Shown here piece by piece: positions 32,479-40,150 of a stretch of 40,150 nucleotides of DNA (position 1 is its first letter; every line of letters begins with the position of its first letter). The stretch comes from Planctomycetota bacterium (lineage in GTDB: Bacteria > Planctomycetota > JAPUJT01). The notes beneath the pieces are model-generated. The model did not search any database. It saw nothing but the letters and a program-made list of their open reading frames with translations, and had not been told where the DNA came from. The stretch spans positions 1 through 40,150 of the forward strand of contig JAPUJT010000076.1 in the NCBI GenBank assembly GCA_027296055.1, given 5' to 3'. The position numbers and the translations under genes were made by a program.

Positions 32479-34533
32479 ATGATCCAGTTCCTTGACGTTG
32501 CCGTGTGGGCCGCTCCGGCGGCAGGCCTCGTCTTCGCCTTCATCCTGGTCCGGAAGATCCTGCGCCTACCCGAGGGAACGGATGAGATGGTCCGGATCGC
32601 CCGCGCGATCCAGAAGGGGGCGATGACGTTCCTGCGTACCGAGTACGCCTACATCGCCTGCTACGTCGCCGTTGTCTTCGTCGTCCTCGTCGTCCTCGTC
32701 GATGGAAGATCACTCGGCGATGGAAAGCACGGTCTCGCCGACGTTCTGCTGCGAGGCACGGCCATCTCGTTTCTCTGCGGCGCCATCGCGTCGGCGCTGG
32801 CTGGATTCATCGGCATGTGGGTCGCGACCAGGGCGGGGGTGCGGACGACGGAGGCGGCCCGTAAGGGTGTCTCCGAAGCCCTTGCCGTCTCGTTCTCGAG
32901 CGGCGTCGTGATGGGGCTCACCGTCGTTGGGTTGGGGGGCCTCGGCGTCTTCATCCTCATGTCCATCTTCAAAGATCCTCAGATCGTCTTCGGGTTCGGG
33001 TTCGGCGCGTCGTCGATAGCCCTGTTCGCCCGCGTCGGCGGCGGGATCTTCACGAAGGCGGCCGACGTCGCTGCAGATCTGGTGGGCAAGCTCGAGGCGG
33101 GCATCCCCGAGGACGACCCGAGAAACCCCGCTTCGATCGCTGACGCCGTGGGTGACAATGTCGGCGACGTGGCGGGGATGGGGGCGGATCTCTTCGAGTC
33201 GTACGTCGGATCGATCATCGCTGCTATGGCCCTCGGCGTCGCGCAGTTTGGCCTCACGGGCCCGGGCGGGGGACTTCCCACGGCCGTGATGCTGCCGCTC
33301 TACCTCGCCGCCGCCGGTGTCCTCGCCTCGATCCTGGGGACGTTTTTCGTCAGCACAAAGGACGAGAAAAAGATCGGCGCTGCACTGTTCCGGGGCCTTC
33401 TCGTCTCGAGCGCTTTCTTCGCCTTGATGGCCTTCGCTCTCGTCAAGTTCCTCGCGGTCCGAGTACCGGAGCACCCTCCCTATGGCATTTTCTGGGCGAT
33501 CCTGTCCGGCCTGGCGGTGGGAGTCCTGATCGGCAAGGTGACGGAGTATTACACCTCGGAAAGCGGCCCGTCGGTGAGGGGAATCGCGGAACAGTCGAAG
33601 ACGGGACCTGCGACAAACATCATCTTCGGGCTCTCCGTCGGAATGATGAGCACCGTCATCCCGATGATCCTGATCTGCACGGCGATCGCCGTCTCCTACG
33701 AGATGGCCGGCCTGTACGGGATCGGCATAGCGGCAGTGGGGATGCTCTCCACCCTGGGGATCTCTCTCGGGATCGACGCCTACGGACCTGTGGCGGACAA
33801 CGCCGGCGGAATAGCGGTACAGGCGAAGTGTCCCGCCGCGGTCCGCGAGACGACCGATCGCCTCGACGCGGCGGGCAACACGACGGCCGCTATCGGAAAG
33901 GGATTCGCTATCGGCTCTGCAGCCCTGACCGCCCTGGCCCTGTTCAATGCCTATCAGGCGGCTTCCGGCGTTCGCCAGATCGACATCACCAAGCCCAACG
34001 TAATCATCGGACTGCTTCTGGGAGGGACGCTCGTTCTCCTCTTCTCGGCGCTGACGATGCGGGCCGTCGGTCGAGCGGCCAATCTGATGATCGAGGAAGT
34101 GCGCCGGCAGTTCCGCGACATCAAGGGCCTCCTGGAGGGAAAGGCCGAGCCTGACTACGAACGGTGTGTGCAGATCAGCACGCGGGCGGGGATCGTGGAG
34201 ATGATCGCGCCGGGGATCATCGCCGTGACCGTCCCCATCGCCGTGGGGGCTCTGCCCTTCCTGGGCAAGGAGGCGCTTGGGGGTCTCCTCGCTGGCGCTC
34301 TCACCACGGGGGTGCTCTTCGCCATCTTCATGGCGAACGCGGGCGGGGCCTGGGACAACGCGAAGAAGTACATCGAGGGAGGAGCCCTCGGGGGGAAGGG
34401 TTCGGACGCTCACAAGGCTTCCGTGGTCGGGGATACCGTCGGCGACCCGTTCAAGGACACCTCCGGACCCTCGCTCAACATACTTATCAAGCTGATGTGC
34501 ATCGTGAGCCTCCTGTTCTCAGGAATCCTGTGA
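32479..34533 (+). CDS. hppA: Membrane-bound ion-pumping pyrophosphatase
   Basis: Product of 684 residues, full length for the family, with about 16 hydrophobic helices. Substrate-site signatures are intact: DVAADLVGKLE (196-206), DDPRNP and DNVGD (212-230), and the C-terminal GDTVGDPFKDTSGPSLNILIK-type block in parts. The enzyme splits pyrophosphate and pumps H+ or Na+ out of the cytoplasm. The GNTTAA motif carries Ala470 where potassium-independent enzymes have Lys, so a K+-dependent type is predicted. Which ion is pumped cannot be read with certainty. GGGGGAG lies about 5 bases before the ATG. The stop overlaps the next start by 4 bases. Confidence 0.96.
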   Translation: MIQFLDVAVWAAPAAGLVFAFILVRKILRLPEGTDEMVRIARAIQKGAMTFLRTEYAYIACYVAVVFVVLVVLVDGRSLGDGKHGLADVLLRGTAISFLCGAIASALAGFIGMWVATRAGVRTTEAARKGVSEALAVSFSSGVVMGLTVVGLGGLGVFILMSIFKDPQIVFGFGFGASSIALFARVGGGIFTKAADVAADLVGKLEAGIPEDDPRNPASIADAVGDNVGDVAGMGADLFESYVGSIIAAMALGVAQFGLTGPGGGLPTAVMLPLYLAAAGVLASILGTFFVSTKDEKKIGAALFRGLLVSSAFFALMAFALVKFLAVRVPEHPPYGIFWAILSGLAVGVLIGKVTEYYTSESGPSVRGIAEQSKTGPATNIIFGLSVGMMSTVIPMILICTAIAVSYEMAGLYGIGIAAVGMLSTLGISLGIDAYGPVADNAGGIAVQAKCPAAVRETTDRLDAAGNTTAAIGKGFAIGSAALTALALFNAYQAASGVRQIDITKPNVIIGLLLGGTLVLLFSALTMRAVGRAANLMIEEVRRQFRDIKGLLEGKAEPDYERCVQISTRAGIVEMIAPGIIAVTVPIAVGALPFLGKEALGGLLAGALTTGVLFAIFMANAGGAWDNAKKYIEGGALGGKGSDAHKASVVGDTVGDPFKDTSGPSLNILIKLMCIVSLLFSGIL

Positions 34534-34922
34534 CGCTGAGCGAACCGACCAGCCGCGCATCCGAACGCGAGCCCGCCCCGGAAGGAGCGGATCTCGCTCG
34601 ACTCTGCGCCCGGATGCTGTCCGATGGCAGGGCCAAGGACGTGATGATCCTCGATCTTCAGGGCCTTTCGCCCGTCACGAGCTACTTCGTGATCGCCACG
34701 GGCACCAGCCAACGCCAGATCCGCGGAATCGCGGAAGAGATCCGCATCGAGATGAAGCGCTCCGGCCTGCTCCCTCTCGGCCTGGAAGGCCTGGACGAGA
34801 GCCGCTGGGTCTTGATCGATTACGCGGACGTGGTGATTCACCTGATGAGCGCTGATGCGCGCTCGTTTTACGACCTCGAGATGCTCTGGGGGGATGCGCC
34901 GAAGGTCGAGTGGGAGTCCTGA
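34530..34922 (+). CDS. rsfS: Ribosomal silencing factor RsfS
   Basis: Product of 130 residues from a GTG that overlaps the hppA stop; AGGA lies 6 bases upstream. After a ~20-residue Glu/Pro-rich lead the core of the family is complete: ARMLSDGRAKDVMILDLQGLSP in parts, TSYFVIATGTSQRQ, GLDESRWVLIDYADVVIHL and RSFYDLEMLWGDAP. RsfS binds ribosomal protein uL14 and blocks subunit joining when nutrients are short. A longer frame open upstream lies inside hppA and is not used. A CCGGAC/GTCCGG hairpin follows the stop, without a T-run. Confidence 0.95.
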   Translation: MTLSEPTSRASEREPAPEGADLARLCARMLSDGRAKDVMILDLQGLSPVTSYFVIATGTSQRQIRGIAEEIRIEMKRSGLLPLGLEGLDESRWVLIDYADVVIHLMSADARSFYDLEMLWGDAPKVEWES

Positions 34923-35046
34923 CGGCCGGACGACAGCGACAAAAGGTCCGGAGAACAAACACCGGGCCCGATCTGCCCCCTTCCATCACCGATCCGCACC
35001 CCTGGCCCCCCCGACCCGCCTCCAGTTCTCGATGATGAGCCGATGA

Positions 35047-35075
35047 GTAGCACTCCATTCGACCAGGCTTAATAT
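35047..35075 (+). promoter_or_regulatory. Candidate promoter of the VWA gene
   Basis: GTAGCA and TAATAT are separated by 17 bases; the -35 is weak (3 of 6) and the -10 fair (4 of 6). The leader would be about 80 bases. The rest of the 239-base gap after rsfS is C-rich and shows no gene. Confidence 0.35.
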
Positions 35076-35161
35076 TCTCCGAAGGATCTCCCCTGTGGAC
35101 CACGTCATCCCAGCGAGTGGGCCATCCAATGGTTCAGGCTATGTCGTGAAAGGAGAGATTC

Positions 35162-35911
35162 ATGCGGAGACTATGGGGTTTGTCTGTGTTTTCCATTCTG
35201 GGGTTGTTCCTGGCCACCGCTACTCTCGTCCAGGCGGCGCCGCAGGGCCAAGGCGTGGATCAGCCAGTATCCAAGGCAGCGGTATCCGATGACGACGATG
35301 ACGACGATGACGAGGACGATCTGCCGGACCCTCCTGCCTACTTCGACGAGGACGGAGCGGCCGGCGAGAAGATGAAGATCGTCTGGTGCCTCGATCGTTC
35401 CGGCAGCATGTCCCAGAACGCCGGAACCTTCAGGGGAGCGGACGGGAATCCGGTGACTGGATCCCGCTGGGATCGATGCAAAGCCGAGACGTCCATTGCC
35501 CTCTCCCAGCTCACACCCGAGTGGGAGTTCGGAATCCTGACTTACGCCTGCACCCGCGACAAGTACAGCCCCGACCTCGTACCCGCCGAAGAGTCCGAGG
35601 TCTCTTCGGCGATTGCTTGGTTGAACGGCCACTTCCCCTGGGGTGGGACCGGGACCGGTCCGGCTCAGGCGGAGGCGTTCCATCACGCGGACGGCGGGAC
35701 CGTCGAGGGATCGGCGACCTGCTGGCTTCTCTCCGACGGGCAGCCGAACTGCGGCGCGCAGGGCACCATCGGGCACAAGACGATGGCGCTCGCTGCGAAC
35801 GGCGCCGGCCACGTGCTGAACACCGTGGGCATAGCGGACTTCGGTAACTTCGCCGCTTTCTTGAGAGAGTTGGCGGAGGCGACAGGCGGCGTTTACGTCC
35901 ACGTCCAGTAA
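35162..35911 (+). CDS. Secreted von Willebrand factor A domain protein
   Basis: Product of 249 residues with an excellent ribosome site (AAGGAGAG, about 6 bases before the ATG). A signal peptide (about 1-26) is followed by an acidic run of ten Asp/Glu (43-53). The VWA domain (about 70-249) has the metal-binding MIDAS motif DRSGSMS (78-84), the Thr position in GGTGTG and the Asp in LLSDGQ, so it should bind a divalent ion. Five cysteines within the domain could form disulfides outside the cell. It is a single-domain protein, so a binding or assembly role is likely; the partner is unknown. It ends at a strong terminator shared with the convergent kinase gene. Confidence 0.88.
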   Translation: MRRLWGLSVFSILGLFLATATLVQAAPQGQGVDQPVSKAAVSDDDDDDDDEDDLPDPPAYFDEDGAAGEKMKIVWCLDRSGSMSQNAGTFRGADGNPVTGSRWDRCKAETSIALSQLTPEWEFGILTYACTRDKYSPDLVPAEESEVSSAIAWLNGHFPWGGTGTGPAQAEAFHHADGGTVEGSATCWLLSDGQPNCGAQGTIGHKTMALAANGAGHVLNTVGIADFGNFAAFLRELAEATGGVYVHVQ

Positions 35912-35935
35912 CGAATATCAGATATCGTAGATGCG

Positions 35936-35965
35936 ACAGGGGCGAGCTGATCAGCTCGCCCCTGT
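35936..35965. terminator. Perfect 30-bp palindrome, bidirectional terminator
   Basis: ACAGGGGCGAGCTGA is followed directly by its exact reverse complement, giving a 13-15 bp stem. On the plus strand TCTTGTGTG follows. It lies between the convergent VWA and kinase genes and can serve both. Confidence 0.75.
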
Positions 35966-36005
35966 TCTTGTGTGCGGGGAATGTTCGACAGCCTGGAGAC
36001 GACCG

Positions 36006-37049
36006 CTACTTCTTCTTCTGCCGTTCCTTGCTGGTCGACTCTTCCAGCTCTCTCAGATAGATCGTGTGAATGTTCGGGTCGTAGCCGAGATCCCGTTTCT
36101 CCGGCGGACCACCATATCGCTGGGAGATGTTCGGGTAGAGTGTGTGAAGATAGTTCTCCAGGGTCACCATCGTCGGGCCGAAACGGTTGTTGTACATGTA
36201 ATACTCGAGATCATAGGCGACGTGCCCGCAGTCCTGGTATCGCTTCTCGAGATCGCGCTCCAGAATCTTCCCCAGGATGCGCTCCACCTCCTGGGGGACC
36301 TTCGGGTTCACACTCCGGATCGATGGAATCGCCATCTCGACGACGTTCTTCAACGTCGTCTGGGTATCCGTCTCCTCGAAGAGCGGCTTGTTGCCAAGAA
36401 GCTCGTAGAGGAGGATCCCGGCGGAGAAGATGTCGGACCGCTTGTCGGTGTGCTTGTACTCCGCCTGTTCGGGCGACATGTAGCGCAGCTTGCCCATCAG
36501 GACCTCGCCTTCCTGATCGCGCATCAGGTTGGCCGCCTTGGCGATCCCGAAATCGGTGATCTTCACGACACCCTGAAAGGTGACCATGATGTTGGCCGGG
36601 GAGATGTCCCGGTGGACGACTCCCAGGAGGTCCCCCGCCTTGTCCCGGGCATGGTGGGCGTATTCGAGCCCTCGCGCGACCCGACTCATGATGTAAACGG
36701 CAATCTCGACCGGAACGTCCTGCCCCAGCTCACGATGACGGTCGATGAAGTCGCGCAGGTTGATCCCGTGGATATACTCCATGGCGATATAGAGTCGGTT
36801 CTCTATGCTGCCCAGTTGATAGATCTGGACGATATGCTGGTGAACGAGGTCCGCGACGAGCTTCGCCTCCCCGATGAACATCGAGACGAATTCCGAGTCG
36901 GAGGATAGCTCTTCCAGGAGAACCTTCAGGGCCACGGTCTTCTCGAACCCCTCGGCTCCGAGCTGCACGGCCTCGTAAACCATCCCCATCCCGCCCTCGG
37001 CGAGGGCTCGGATGATTCGAAACTCGTACTGGTCCTTCAGCTCTTTCAT
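36006..37049 (-). CDS. Cytoplasmic Ser/Thr protein kinase
   Basis: Product of 347 residues. The ATG at 37049 is chosen because the promoter lies within the longer in-frame extension and the kinase fold begins 10 residues later. Motifs are complete: Gly loop AEGGMGMVY (18-25), Lys42 in VALKVL, HRDISPANIM (146-155; Asp148), DFG (166-168) and GKLRYMSPEQA. HRDIS instead of HRDLK is a variant known from myxobacterial-type kinases. No membrane helix or sensor domain follows; the last ~60 residues are helical and end in a basic KKK tail. It may act on soluble targets. It diverges from the lpxD operon. Confidence 0.92.
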   Translation of the reverse strand: MKELKDQYEFRIIRALAEGGMGMVYEAVQLGAEGFEKTVALKVLLEELSSDSEFVSMFIGEAKLVADLVHQHIVQIYQLGSIENRLYIAMEYIHGINLRDFIDRHRELGQDVPVEIAVYIMSRVARGLEYAHHARDKAGDLLGVVHRDISPANIMVTFQGVVKITDFGIAKAANLMRDQEGEVLMGKLRYMSPEQAEYKHTDKRSDIFSAGILLYELLGNKPLFEETDTQTTLKNVVEMAIPSIRSVNPKVPQEVERILGKILERDLEKRYQDCGHVAYDLEYYMYNNRFGPTMVTLENYLHTLYPNISQRYGGPPEKRDLGYDPNIHTIYLRELEESTSKERQKKK

Positions 37050-37188
37050 AGGTCGACGTCTCTCTCCCTCGCTCCCCGGGGAGCTTCCGGTTCCGTTCGG
37101 AACAAAGATAGCACGCGAAACTCGATCCGACGCTTCGAGCCGGTCCCCTGCGTCGTCGGTGCAATCGAATACTGGCTGGTGCAACGTG

Positions 37189-37217
37189 AATATAGGCCAG
37201 CAACGAGTGGCTGTCAA
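37189..37217 (-). promoter_or_regulatory. Strong vegetative promoter of the kinase gene
   Basis: On the minus strand a perfect TTGACA and a TATATT (5 of 6) are separated by 17 bases. Transcription would start near 37182 with a leader of about 130 bases. This is the best sigma-70-type match in the window and rules out a start codon at 37217. Confidence 0.8.
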
Positions 37218-37241
37218 CTGCCTGCAGGGAACGATTTTCCC

Positions 37242-37269
37242 TTGATTTGAGCGCGCATCGTGCTAGCAT
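37242..37269 (+). promoter_or_regulatory. Candidate promoter of the lpxD-lpxI-yihY operon
   Basis: TTGATT and TAGCAT are 16 bases apart, each 4 of 6 matches, back to back with the kinase promoter in the 320-base divergent region 37050-37369. The leader would be about 95 bases. Nothing else is recognisable in that region. Confidence 0.5.
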
Positions 37270-37369
37270 CCTGCCCTTCACATCGAGCAGGGTGGGGACG
37301 ACGGGCGGACCGTGCCCGCCCACGCTTCCCCTCCCCCGTTTTATCTTCCGAGGAGGAGTCCTGAGCAGA

Positions 37370-38402
<1,033 letters not shown>

Positions 38403-38419
<17 letters not shown>

Positions 38420-39251
38420 CCTCGGGATCATCGCCGGCTCGGGTAAGCTGCCCTTCATCCTGGCCGACAGCGCGCACAGGCGCGGAGAGCGGGTGGTCTG
38501 CGTAGCTCTCCGTAACGAGGCGGATCCGTCCCTGCGGGATCGGGTTGATCGGTTCCACTGGTGCGGCGTCGCGAAGGTCGGCCGCCTGATCCGACTCTTC
38601 AAGAAGGAGGGCGTCGACCGCGCCGTCATGGTCGGCAAGGTCCAGAAGAGCCGGATGTACACCCCCTTCCGCCTCCTGCGGATGCGTCCGGATTTCACGA
38701 CCTTCAAGATCTGGTACCGGAGGACCCGAGACAAGAGCGACGGTACGCTGCTCGGCGAATTTGCAAGAGAGCTGGAAAGCAAAGGAATTCGAGTGATGGA
38801 CTCCAGTCCGTGGATCCAGGAGAACCTGGCGGGGAAGGGCACCCTCAGCCGGCGAAACCCTTCCGCCTCGGAGCAGAGGGACATTCGCTTCGGGGTGAAG
38901 ATCGCCCTGGGCCTGGGCCAGCTCGACGTCGGCCAGAGCGTCGCGGTTAAGGAGGAAGCCGTCATCGCGGTGGAGGCGATGGAGGGAACGGACGCCATGA
39001 TCCGCCGCGCGGGAGATCTCGCGGGAGGAGGTTTCGTCGTCGTCAAGATGGCGAAACCGCTTCAGGATCTCCGGTTCGATATTCCCACGATCGGACCGGC
39101 CACTATCCAGTCGATGGCTGACGCGGGCGGACGGGTTCTGGTGGTCGAGGCCAGCAAGACCTTGATGATCGATCCCGATGACCTGATCGCCGAGGCGAAC
39201 CGCCTGGGGATCTGCGTCGTCGGTGTCGACACCCGGGAGATGGAAGGATGA
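38403..39251 (+). CDS. lpxI: UDP-2,3-diacylglucosamine pyrophosphatase LpxI
   Basis: Product of 282 residues from a GTG with GAGAGGA just upstream, overlapping the end of lpxD. The family start LGIIAGSGKLPFILAD, the middle VMVGKVQKS and the catalytic-region motif EGTDAMIRR (194-202, Asp197) are present. LpxI replaces the unrelated LpxH in many bacteria and cleaves UDP-diacylglucosamine to lipid X and UMP in lipid A synthesis. Being coupled to lpxD fits this role. The last codons overlap the start of the yihY-type gene in an ATGA junction. Confidence 0.95.
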
Positions 39252-40150
39252 GGCGGTCCTCCCTGTCCGACGCAGCCCGGCGCATCAAGACCTTCCTCAG
39301 CCACGACATCTGGGAGAGAGACCTCGCCGACCTCGGCCGGATGAAGGCGCTGTTCTTCCACCAGCTCCGCGTCGTCTTCCTGGTGATGCGGGGCTTCGCC
39401 AAGGATCGATGCGGGCTCCGCGCGGCGGGCCTGACCTACATCACCCTCCTTTCGTTCATACCGTTCCTCGCCGTTGCGTTCACCCTCTTCGACAAGGTGG
39501 GTGGCCTCGACAGACTCGCGGAAGACCATCTCAAGCCCTTCGTCTATCGGGTCCTCACCGCCGACCCCGATGTCATTCCCCCGGCTTCCACGGTGAACGG
39601 AGAGGAGACTCCGGGCGAAGATGGACTGGACCTCCCCGACGAGGGGGGGGAGGAGGCCGCTCCGCGAGACCTGGCTGCGGAAGGCCGACGCGCAGAAATC
39701 ATCCGGTACATCGACCAGTTCGTCTCCAACATCGAGACCGGCGGACTCGGCTGGGCGGCAGGGGCCTTCATGCTGATCACCGCCGTGGGGCTTCTCTCCA
39801 GCACGGAGAAATCACTCAACGACATATGGGGGGTGAAGCGGCAACGTAGCTGGTTCCGACGGTTCACCGTCTACTGGGCGGGAATCACCATCGGCCCCGT
39901 CCTGCTCGGCATCTCCATCGCCCTCACCGCGGCGCTCCAGTCGAACGTGGCGGTGAAATGGGTCCAGGGTTACGTCCCCTTCTTCAAGGAGGCGTTGTCG
40001 ATCCTGATTCCGCTCCTTTTTGCGTGGGGCGCCTTCACCCTGCTGTACCTCTACATGCCCAACACGACCGTCCGGCTCATCTCCGCGCTGGTCGGGGGGA
40101 TCATAGCGGGCACGCTGTGGCAGACGTCCATCTGGGGATACTCCCTCTAC
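39248..40150 (+). CDS. YihY/BrkB-family (UPF0761) membrane protein, 3' end outside window
   Basis: The ATG overlaps the lpxI stop and the frame stays open to the right edge (301 codons visible). The family core is clear: RGFAKDRCGLRAAGLTYITLLSFIPFLAV (in parts, first helix), STEKSLNDIWGVKRQRSW and LYLYMPNTTVRLISALVGGIIAGTLWQ in parts. At least five hydrophobic helices are visible. Between helix 1 and 2 sits an acidic Gly/Pro/Glu-rich insert of about 45 residues (roughly 108-150) that typical members lack. Function of the family is unsettled; the old label ribonuclease BN is wrong for it. Its place behind lpxI suggests an envelope role. Confidence 0.9.
   Translation, partial: MRRSSLSDAARRIKTFLSHDIWERDLADLGRMKALFFHQLRVVFLVMRGFAKDRCGLRAAGLTYITLLSFIPFLAVAFTLFDKVGGLDRLAEDHLKPFVYRVLTADPDVIPPASTVNGEETPGEDGLDLPDEGGEEAAPRDLAAEGRRAEIIRYIDQFVSNIETGGLGWAAGAFMLITAVGLLSSTEKSLNDIWGVKRQRSWFRRFTVYWAGITIGPVLLGISIALTAALQSNVAVKWVQGYVPFFKEALSILIPLLFAWGAFTLLYLYMPNTTVRLISALVGGIIAGTLWQTSIWGYSLY

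Noticed and set aside
32710..34413. Long minus-strand open frame opposite hppA
   Set aside because: Low-complexity Arg/Asp/His-rich translation without domains, opposite an unmistakable gene. Other long antisense frames (5290-6561, 10080-11441, 14396-15745, 27121-28560) are rejected for the same reason: they are by-products of high GC coding.

Overview
The window is a GC-rich bacterial chromosome segment (roughly 60-65 % GC by eye). It encodes lipid A genes (lpxD, lpxI) and several lipoproteins with clear lipoboxes, so the host is a diderm. The giant Ser/Thr kinase-TPR proteins, the many secreted FG-GAP/UnbV beta-propeller proteins, and the HEAT-repeat and von Willebrand proteins together resemble Planctomycetota or a related uncultivated lineage. 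This is an inference from gene content; there is no rRNA in the window to settle it. No phage, insertion sequence or CRISPR array was found.

Layout. 1-1909 is the 3' part of a kinase-TPR gene, meeting a leftward lipoprotein gene across a hairpin. 1985-14910 is a leftward block of propeller proteins: a poly-Gly lipoprotein, a 1184-residue TPR/FG-GAP/UnbV lipoprotein, a secreted FG-GAP/UnbV protein, then an NtrC-type response regulator, a sensor histidine kinase and a membrane-anchored FG-GAP/UnbV protein. The last three are fused by 4-base overlaps. Between the regulator gene and the secreted propeller genes lie a near-consensus sigma-54 promoter and a cluster of dyad-symmetric repeats. This suggests a self-contained circuit in which the regulator switches on the secreted propeller genes, and it is the best candidate for an undescribed system here.

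15119-20522 holds an S9 peptidase followed by a complete kinase-TPR gene that is a paralogue of the first. 20552-23816 is a leftward set: an M48 metalloprotease lipoprotein, a PilZ protein, a small membrane protein and a small lipoprotein. A tRNA-Leu(CAG) follows, then smpB and its partner ssrA (tmRNA), a terminator, 51-bp direct repeats and a small GIY-YIG gene.

26056-34922 carries a HEAT-repeat protein, a subtilase, a TlpA-like redoxin with its own terminator, a solitary beta-class DNA methyltransferase, a HEAT lipoprotein overlapping a flippase-like membrane protein, and hppA (membrane pyrophosphatase) overlapping rsfS. 35162-40150 has a von Willebrand A protein convergent with a Ser/Thr kinase, then a divergent promoter region and the lpxD-lpxI-yihY operon, whose last gene runs off the end. 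Leftward and rightward blocks alternate, and hairpins mark several of the convergent junctions.
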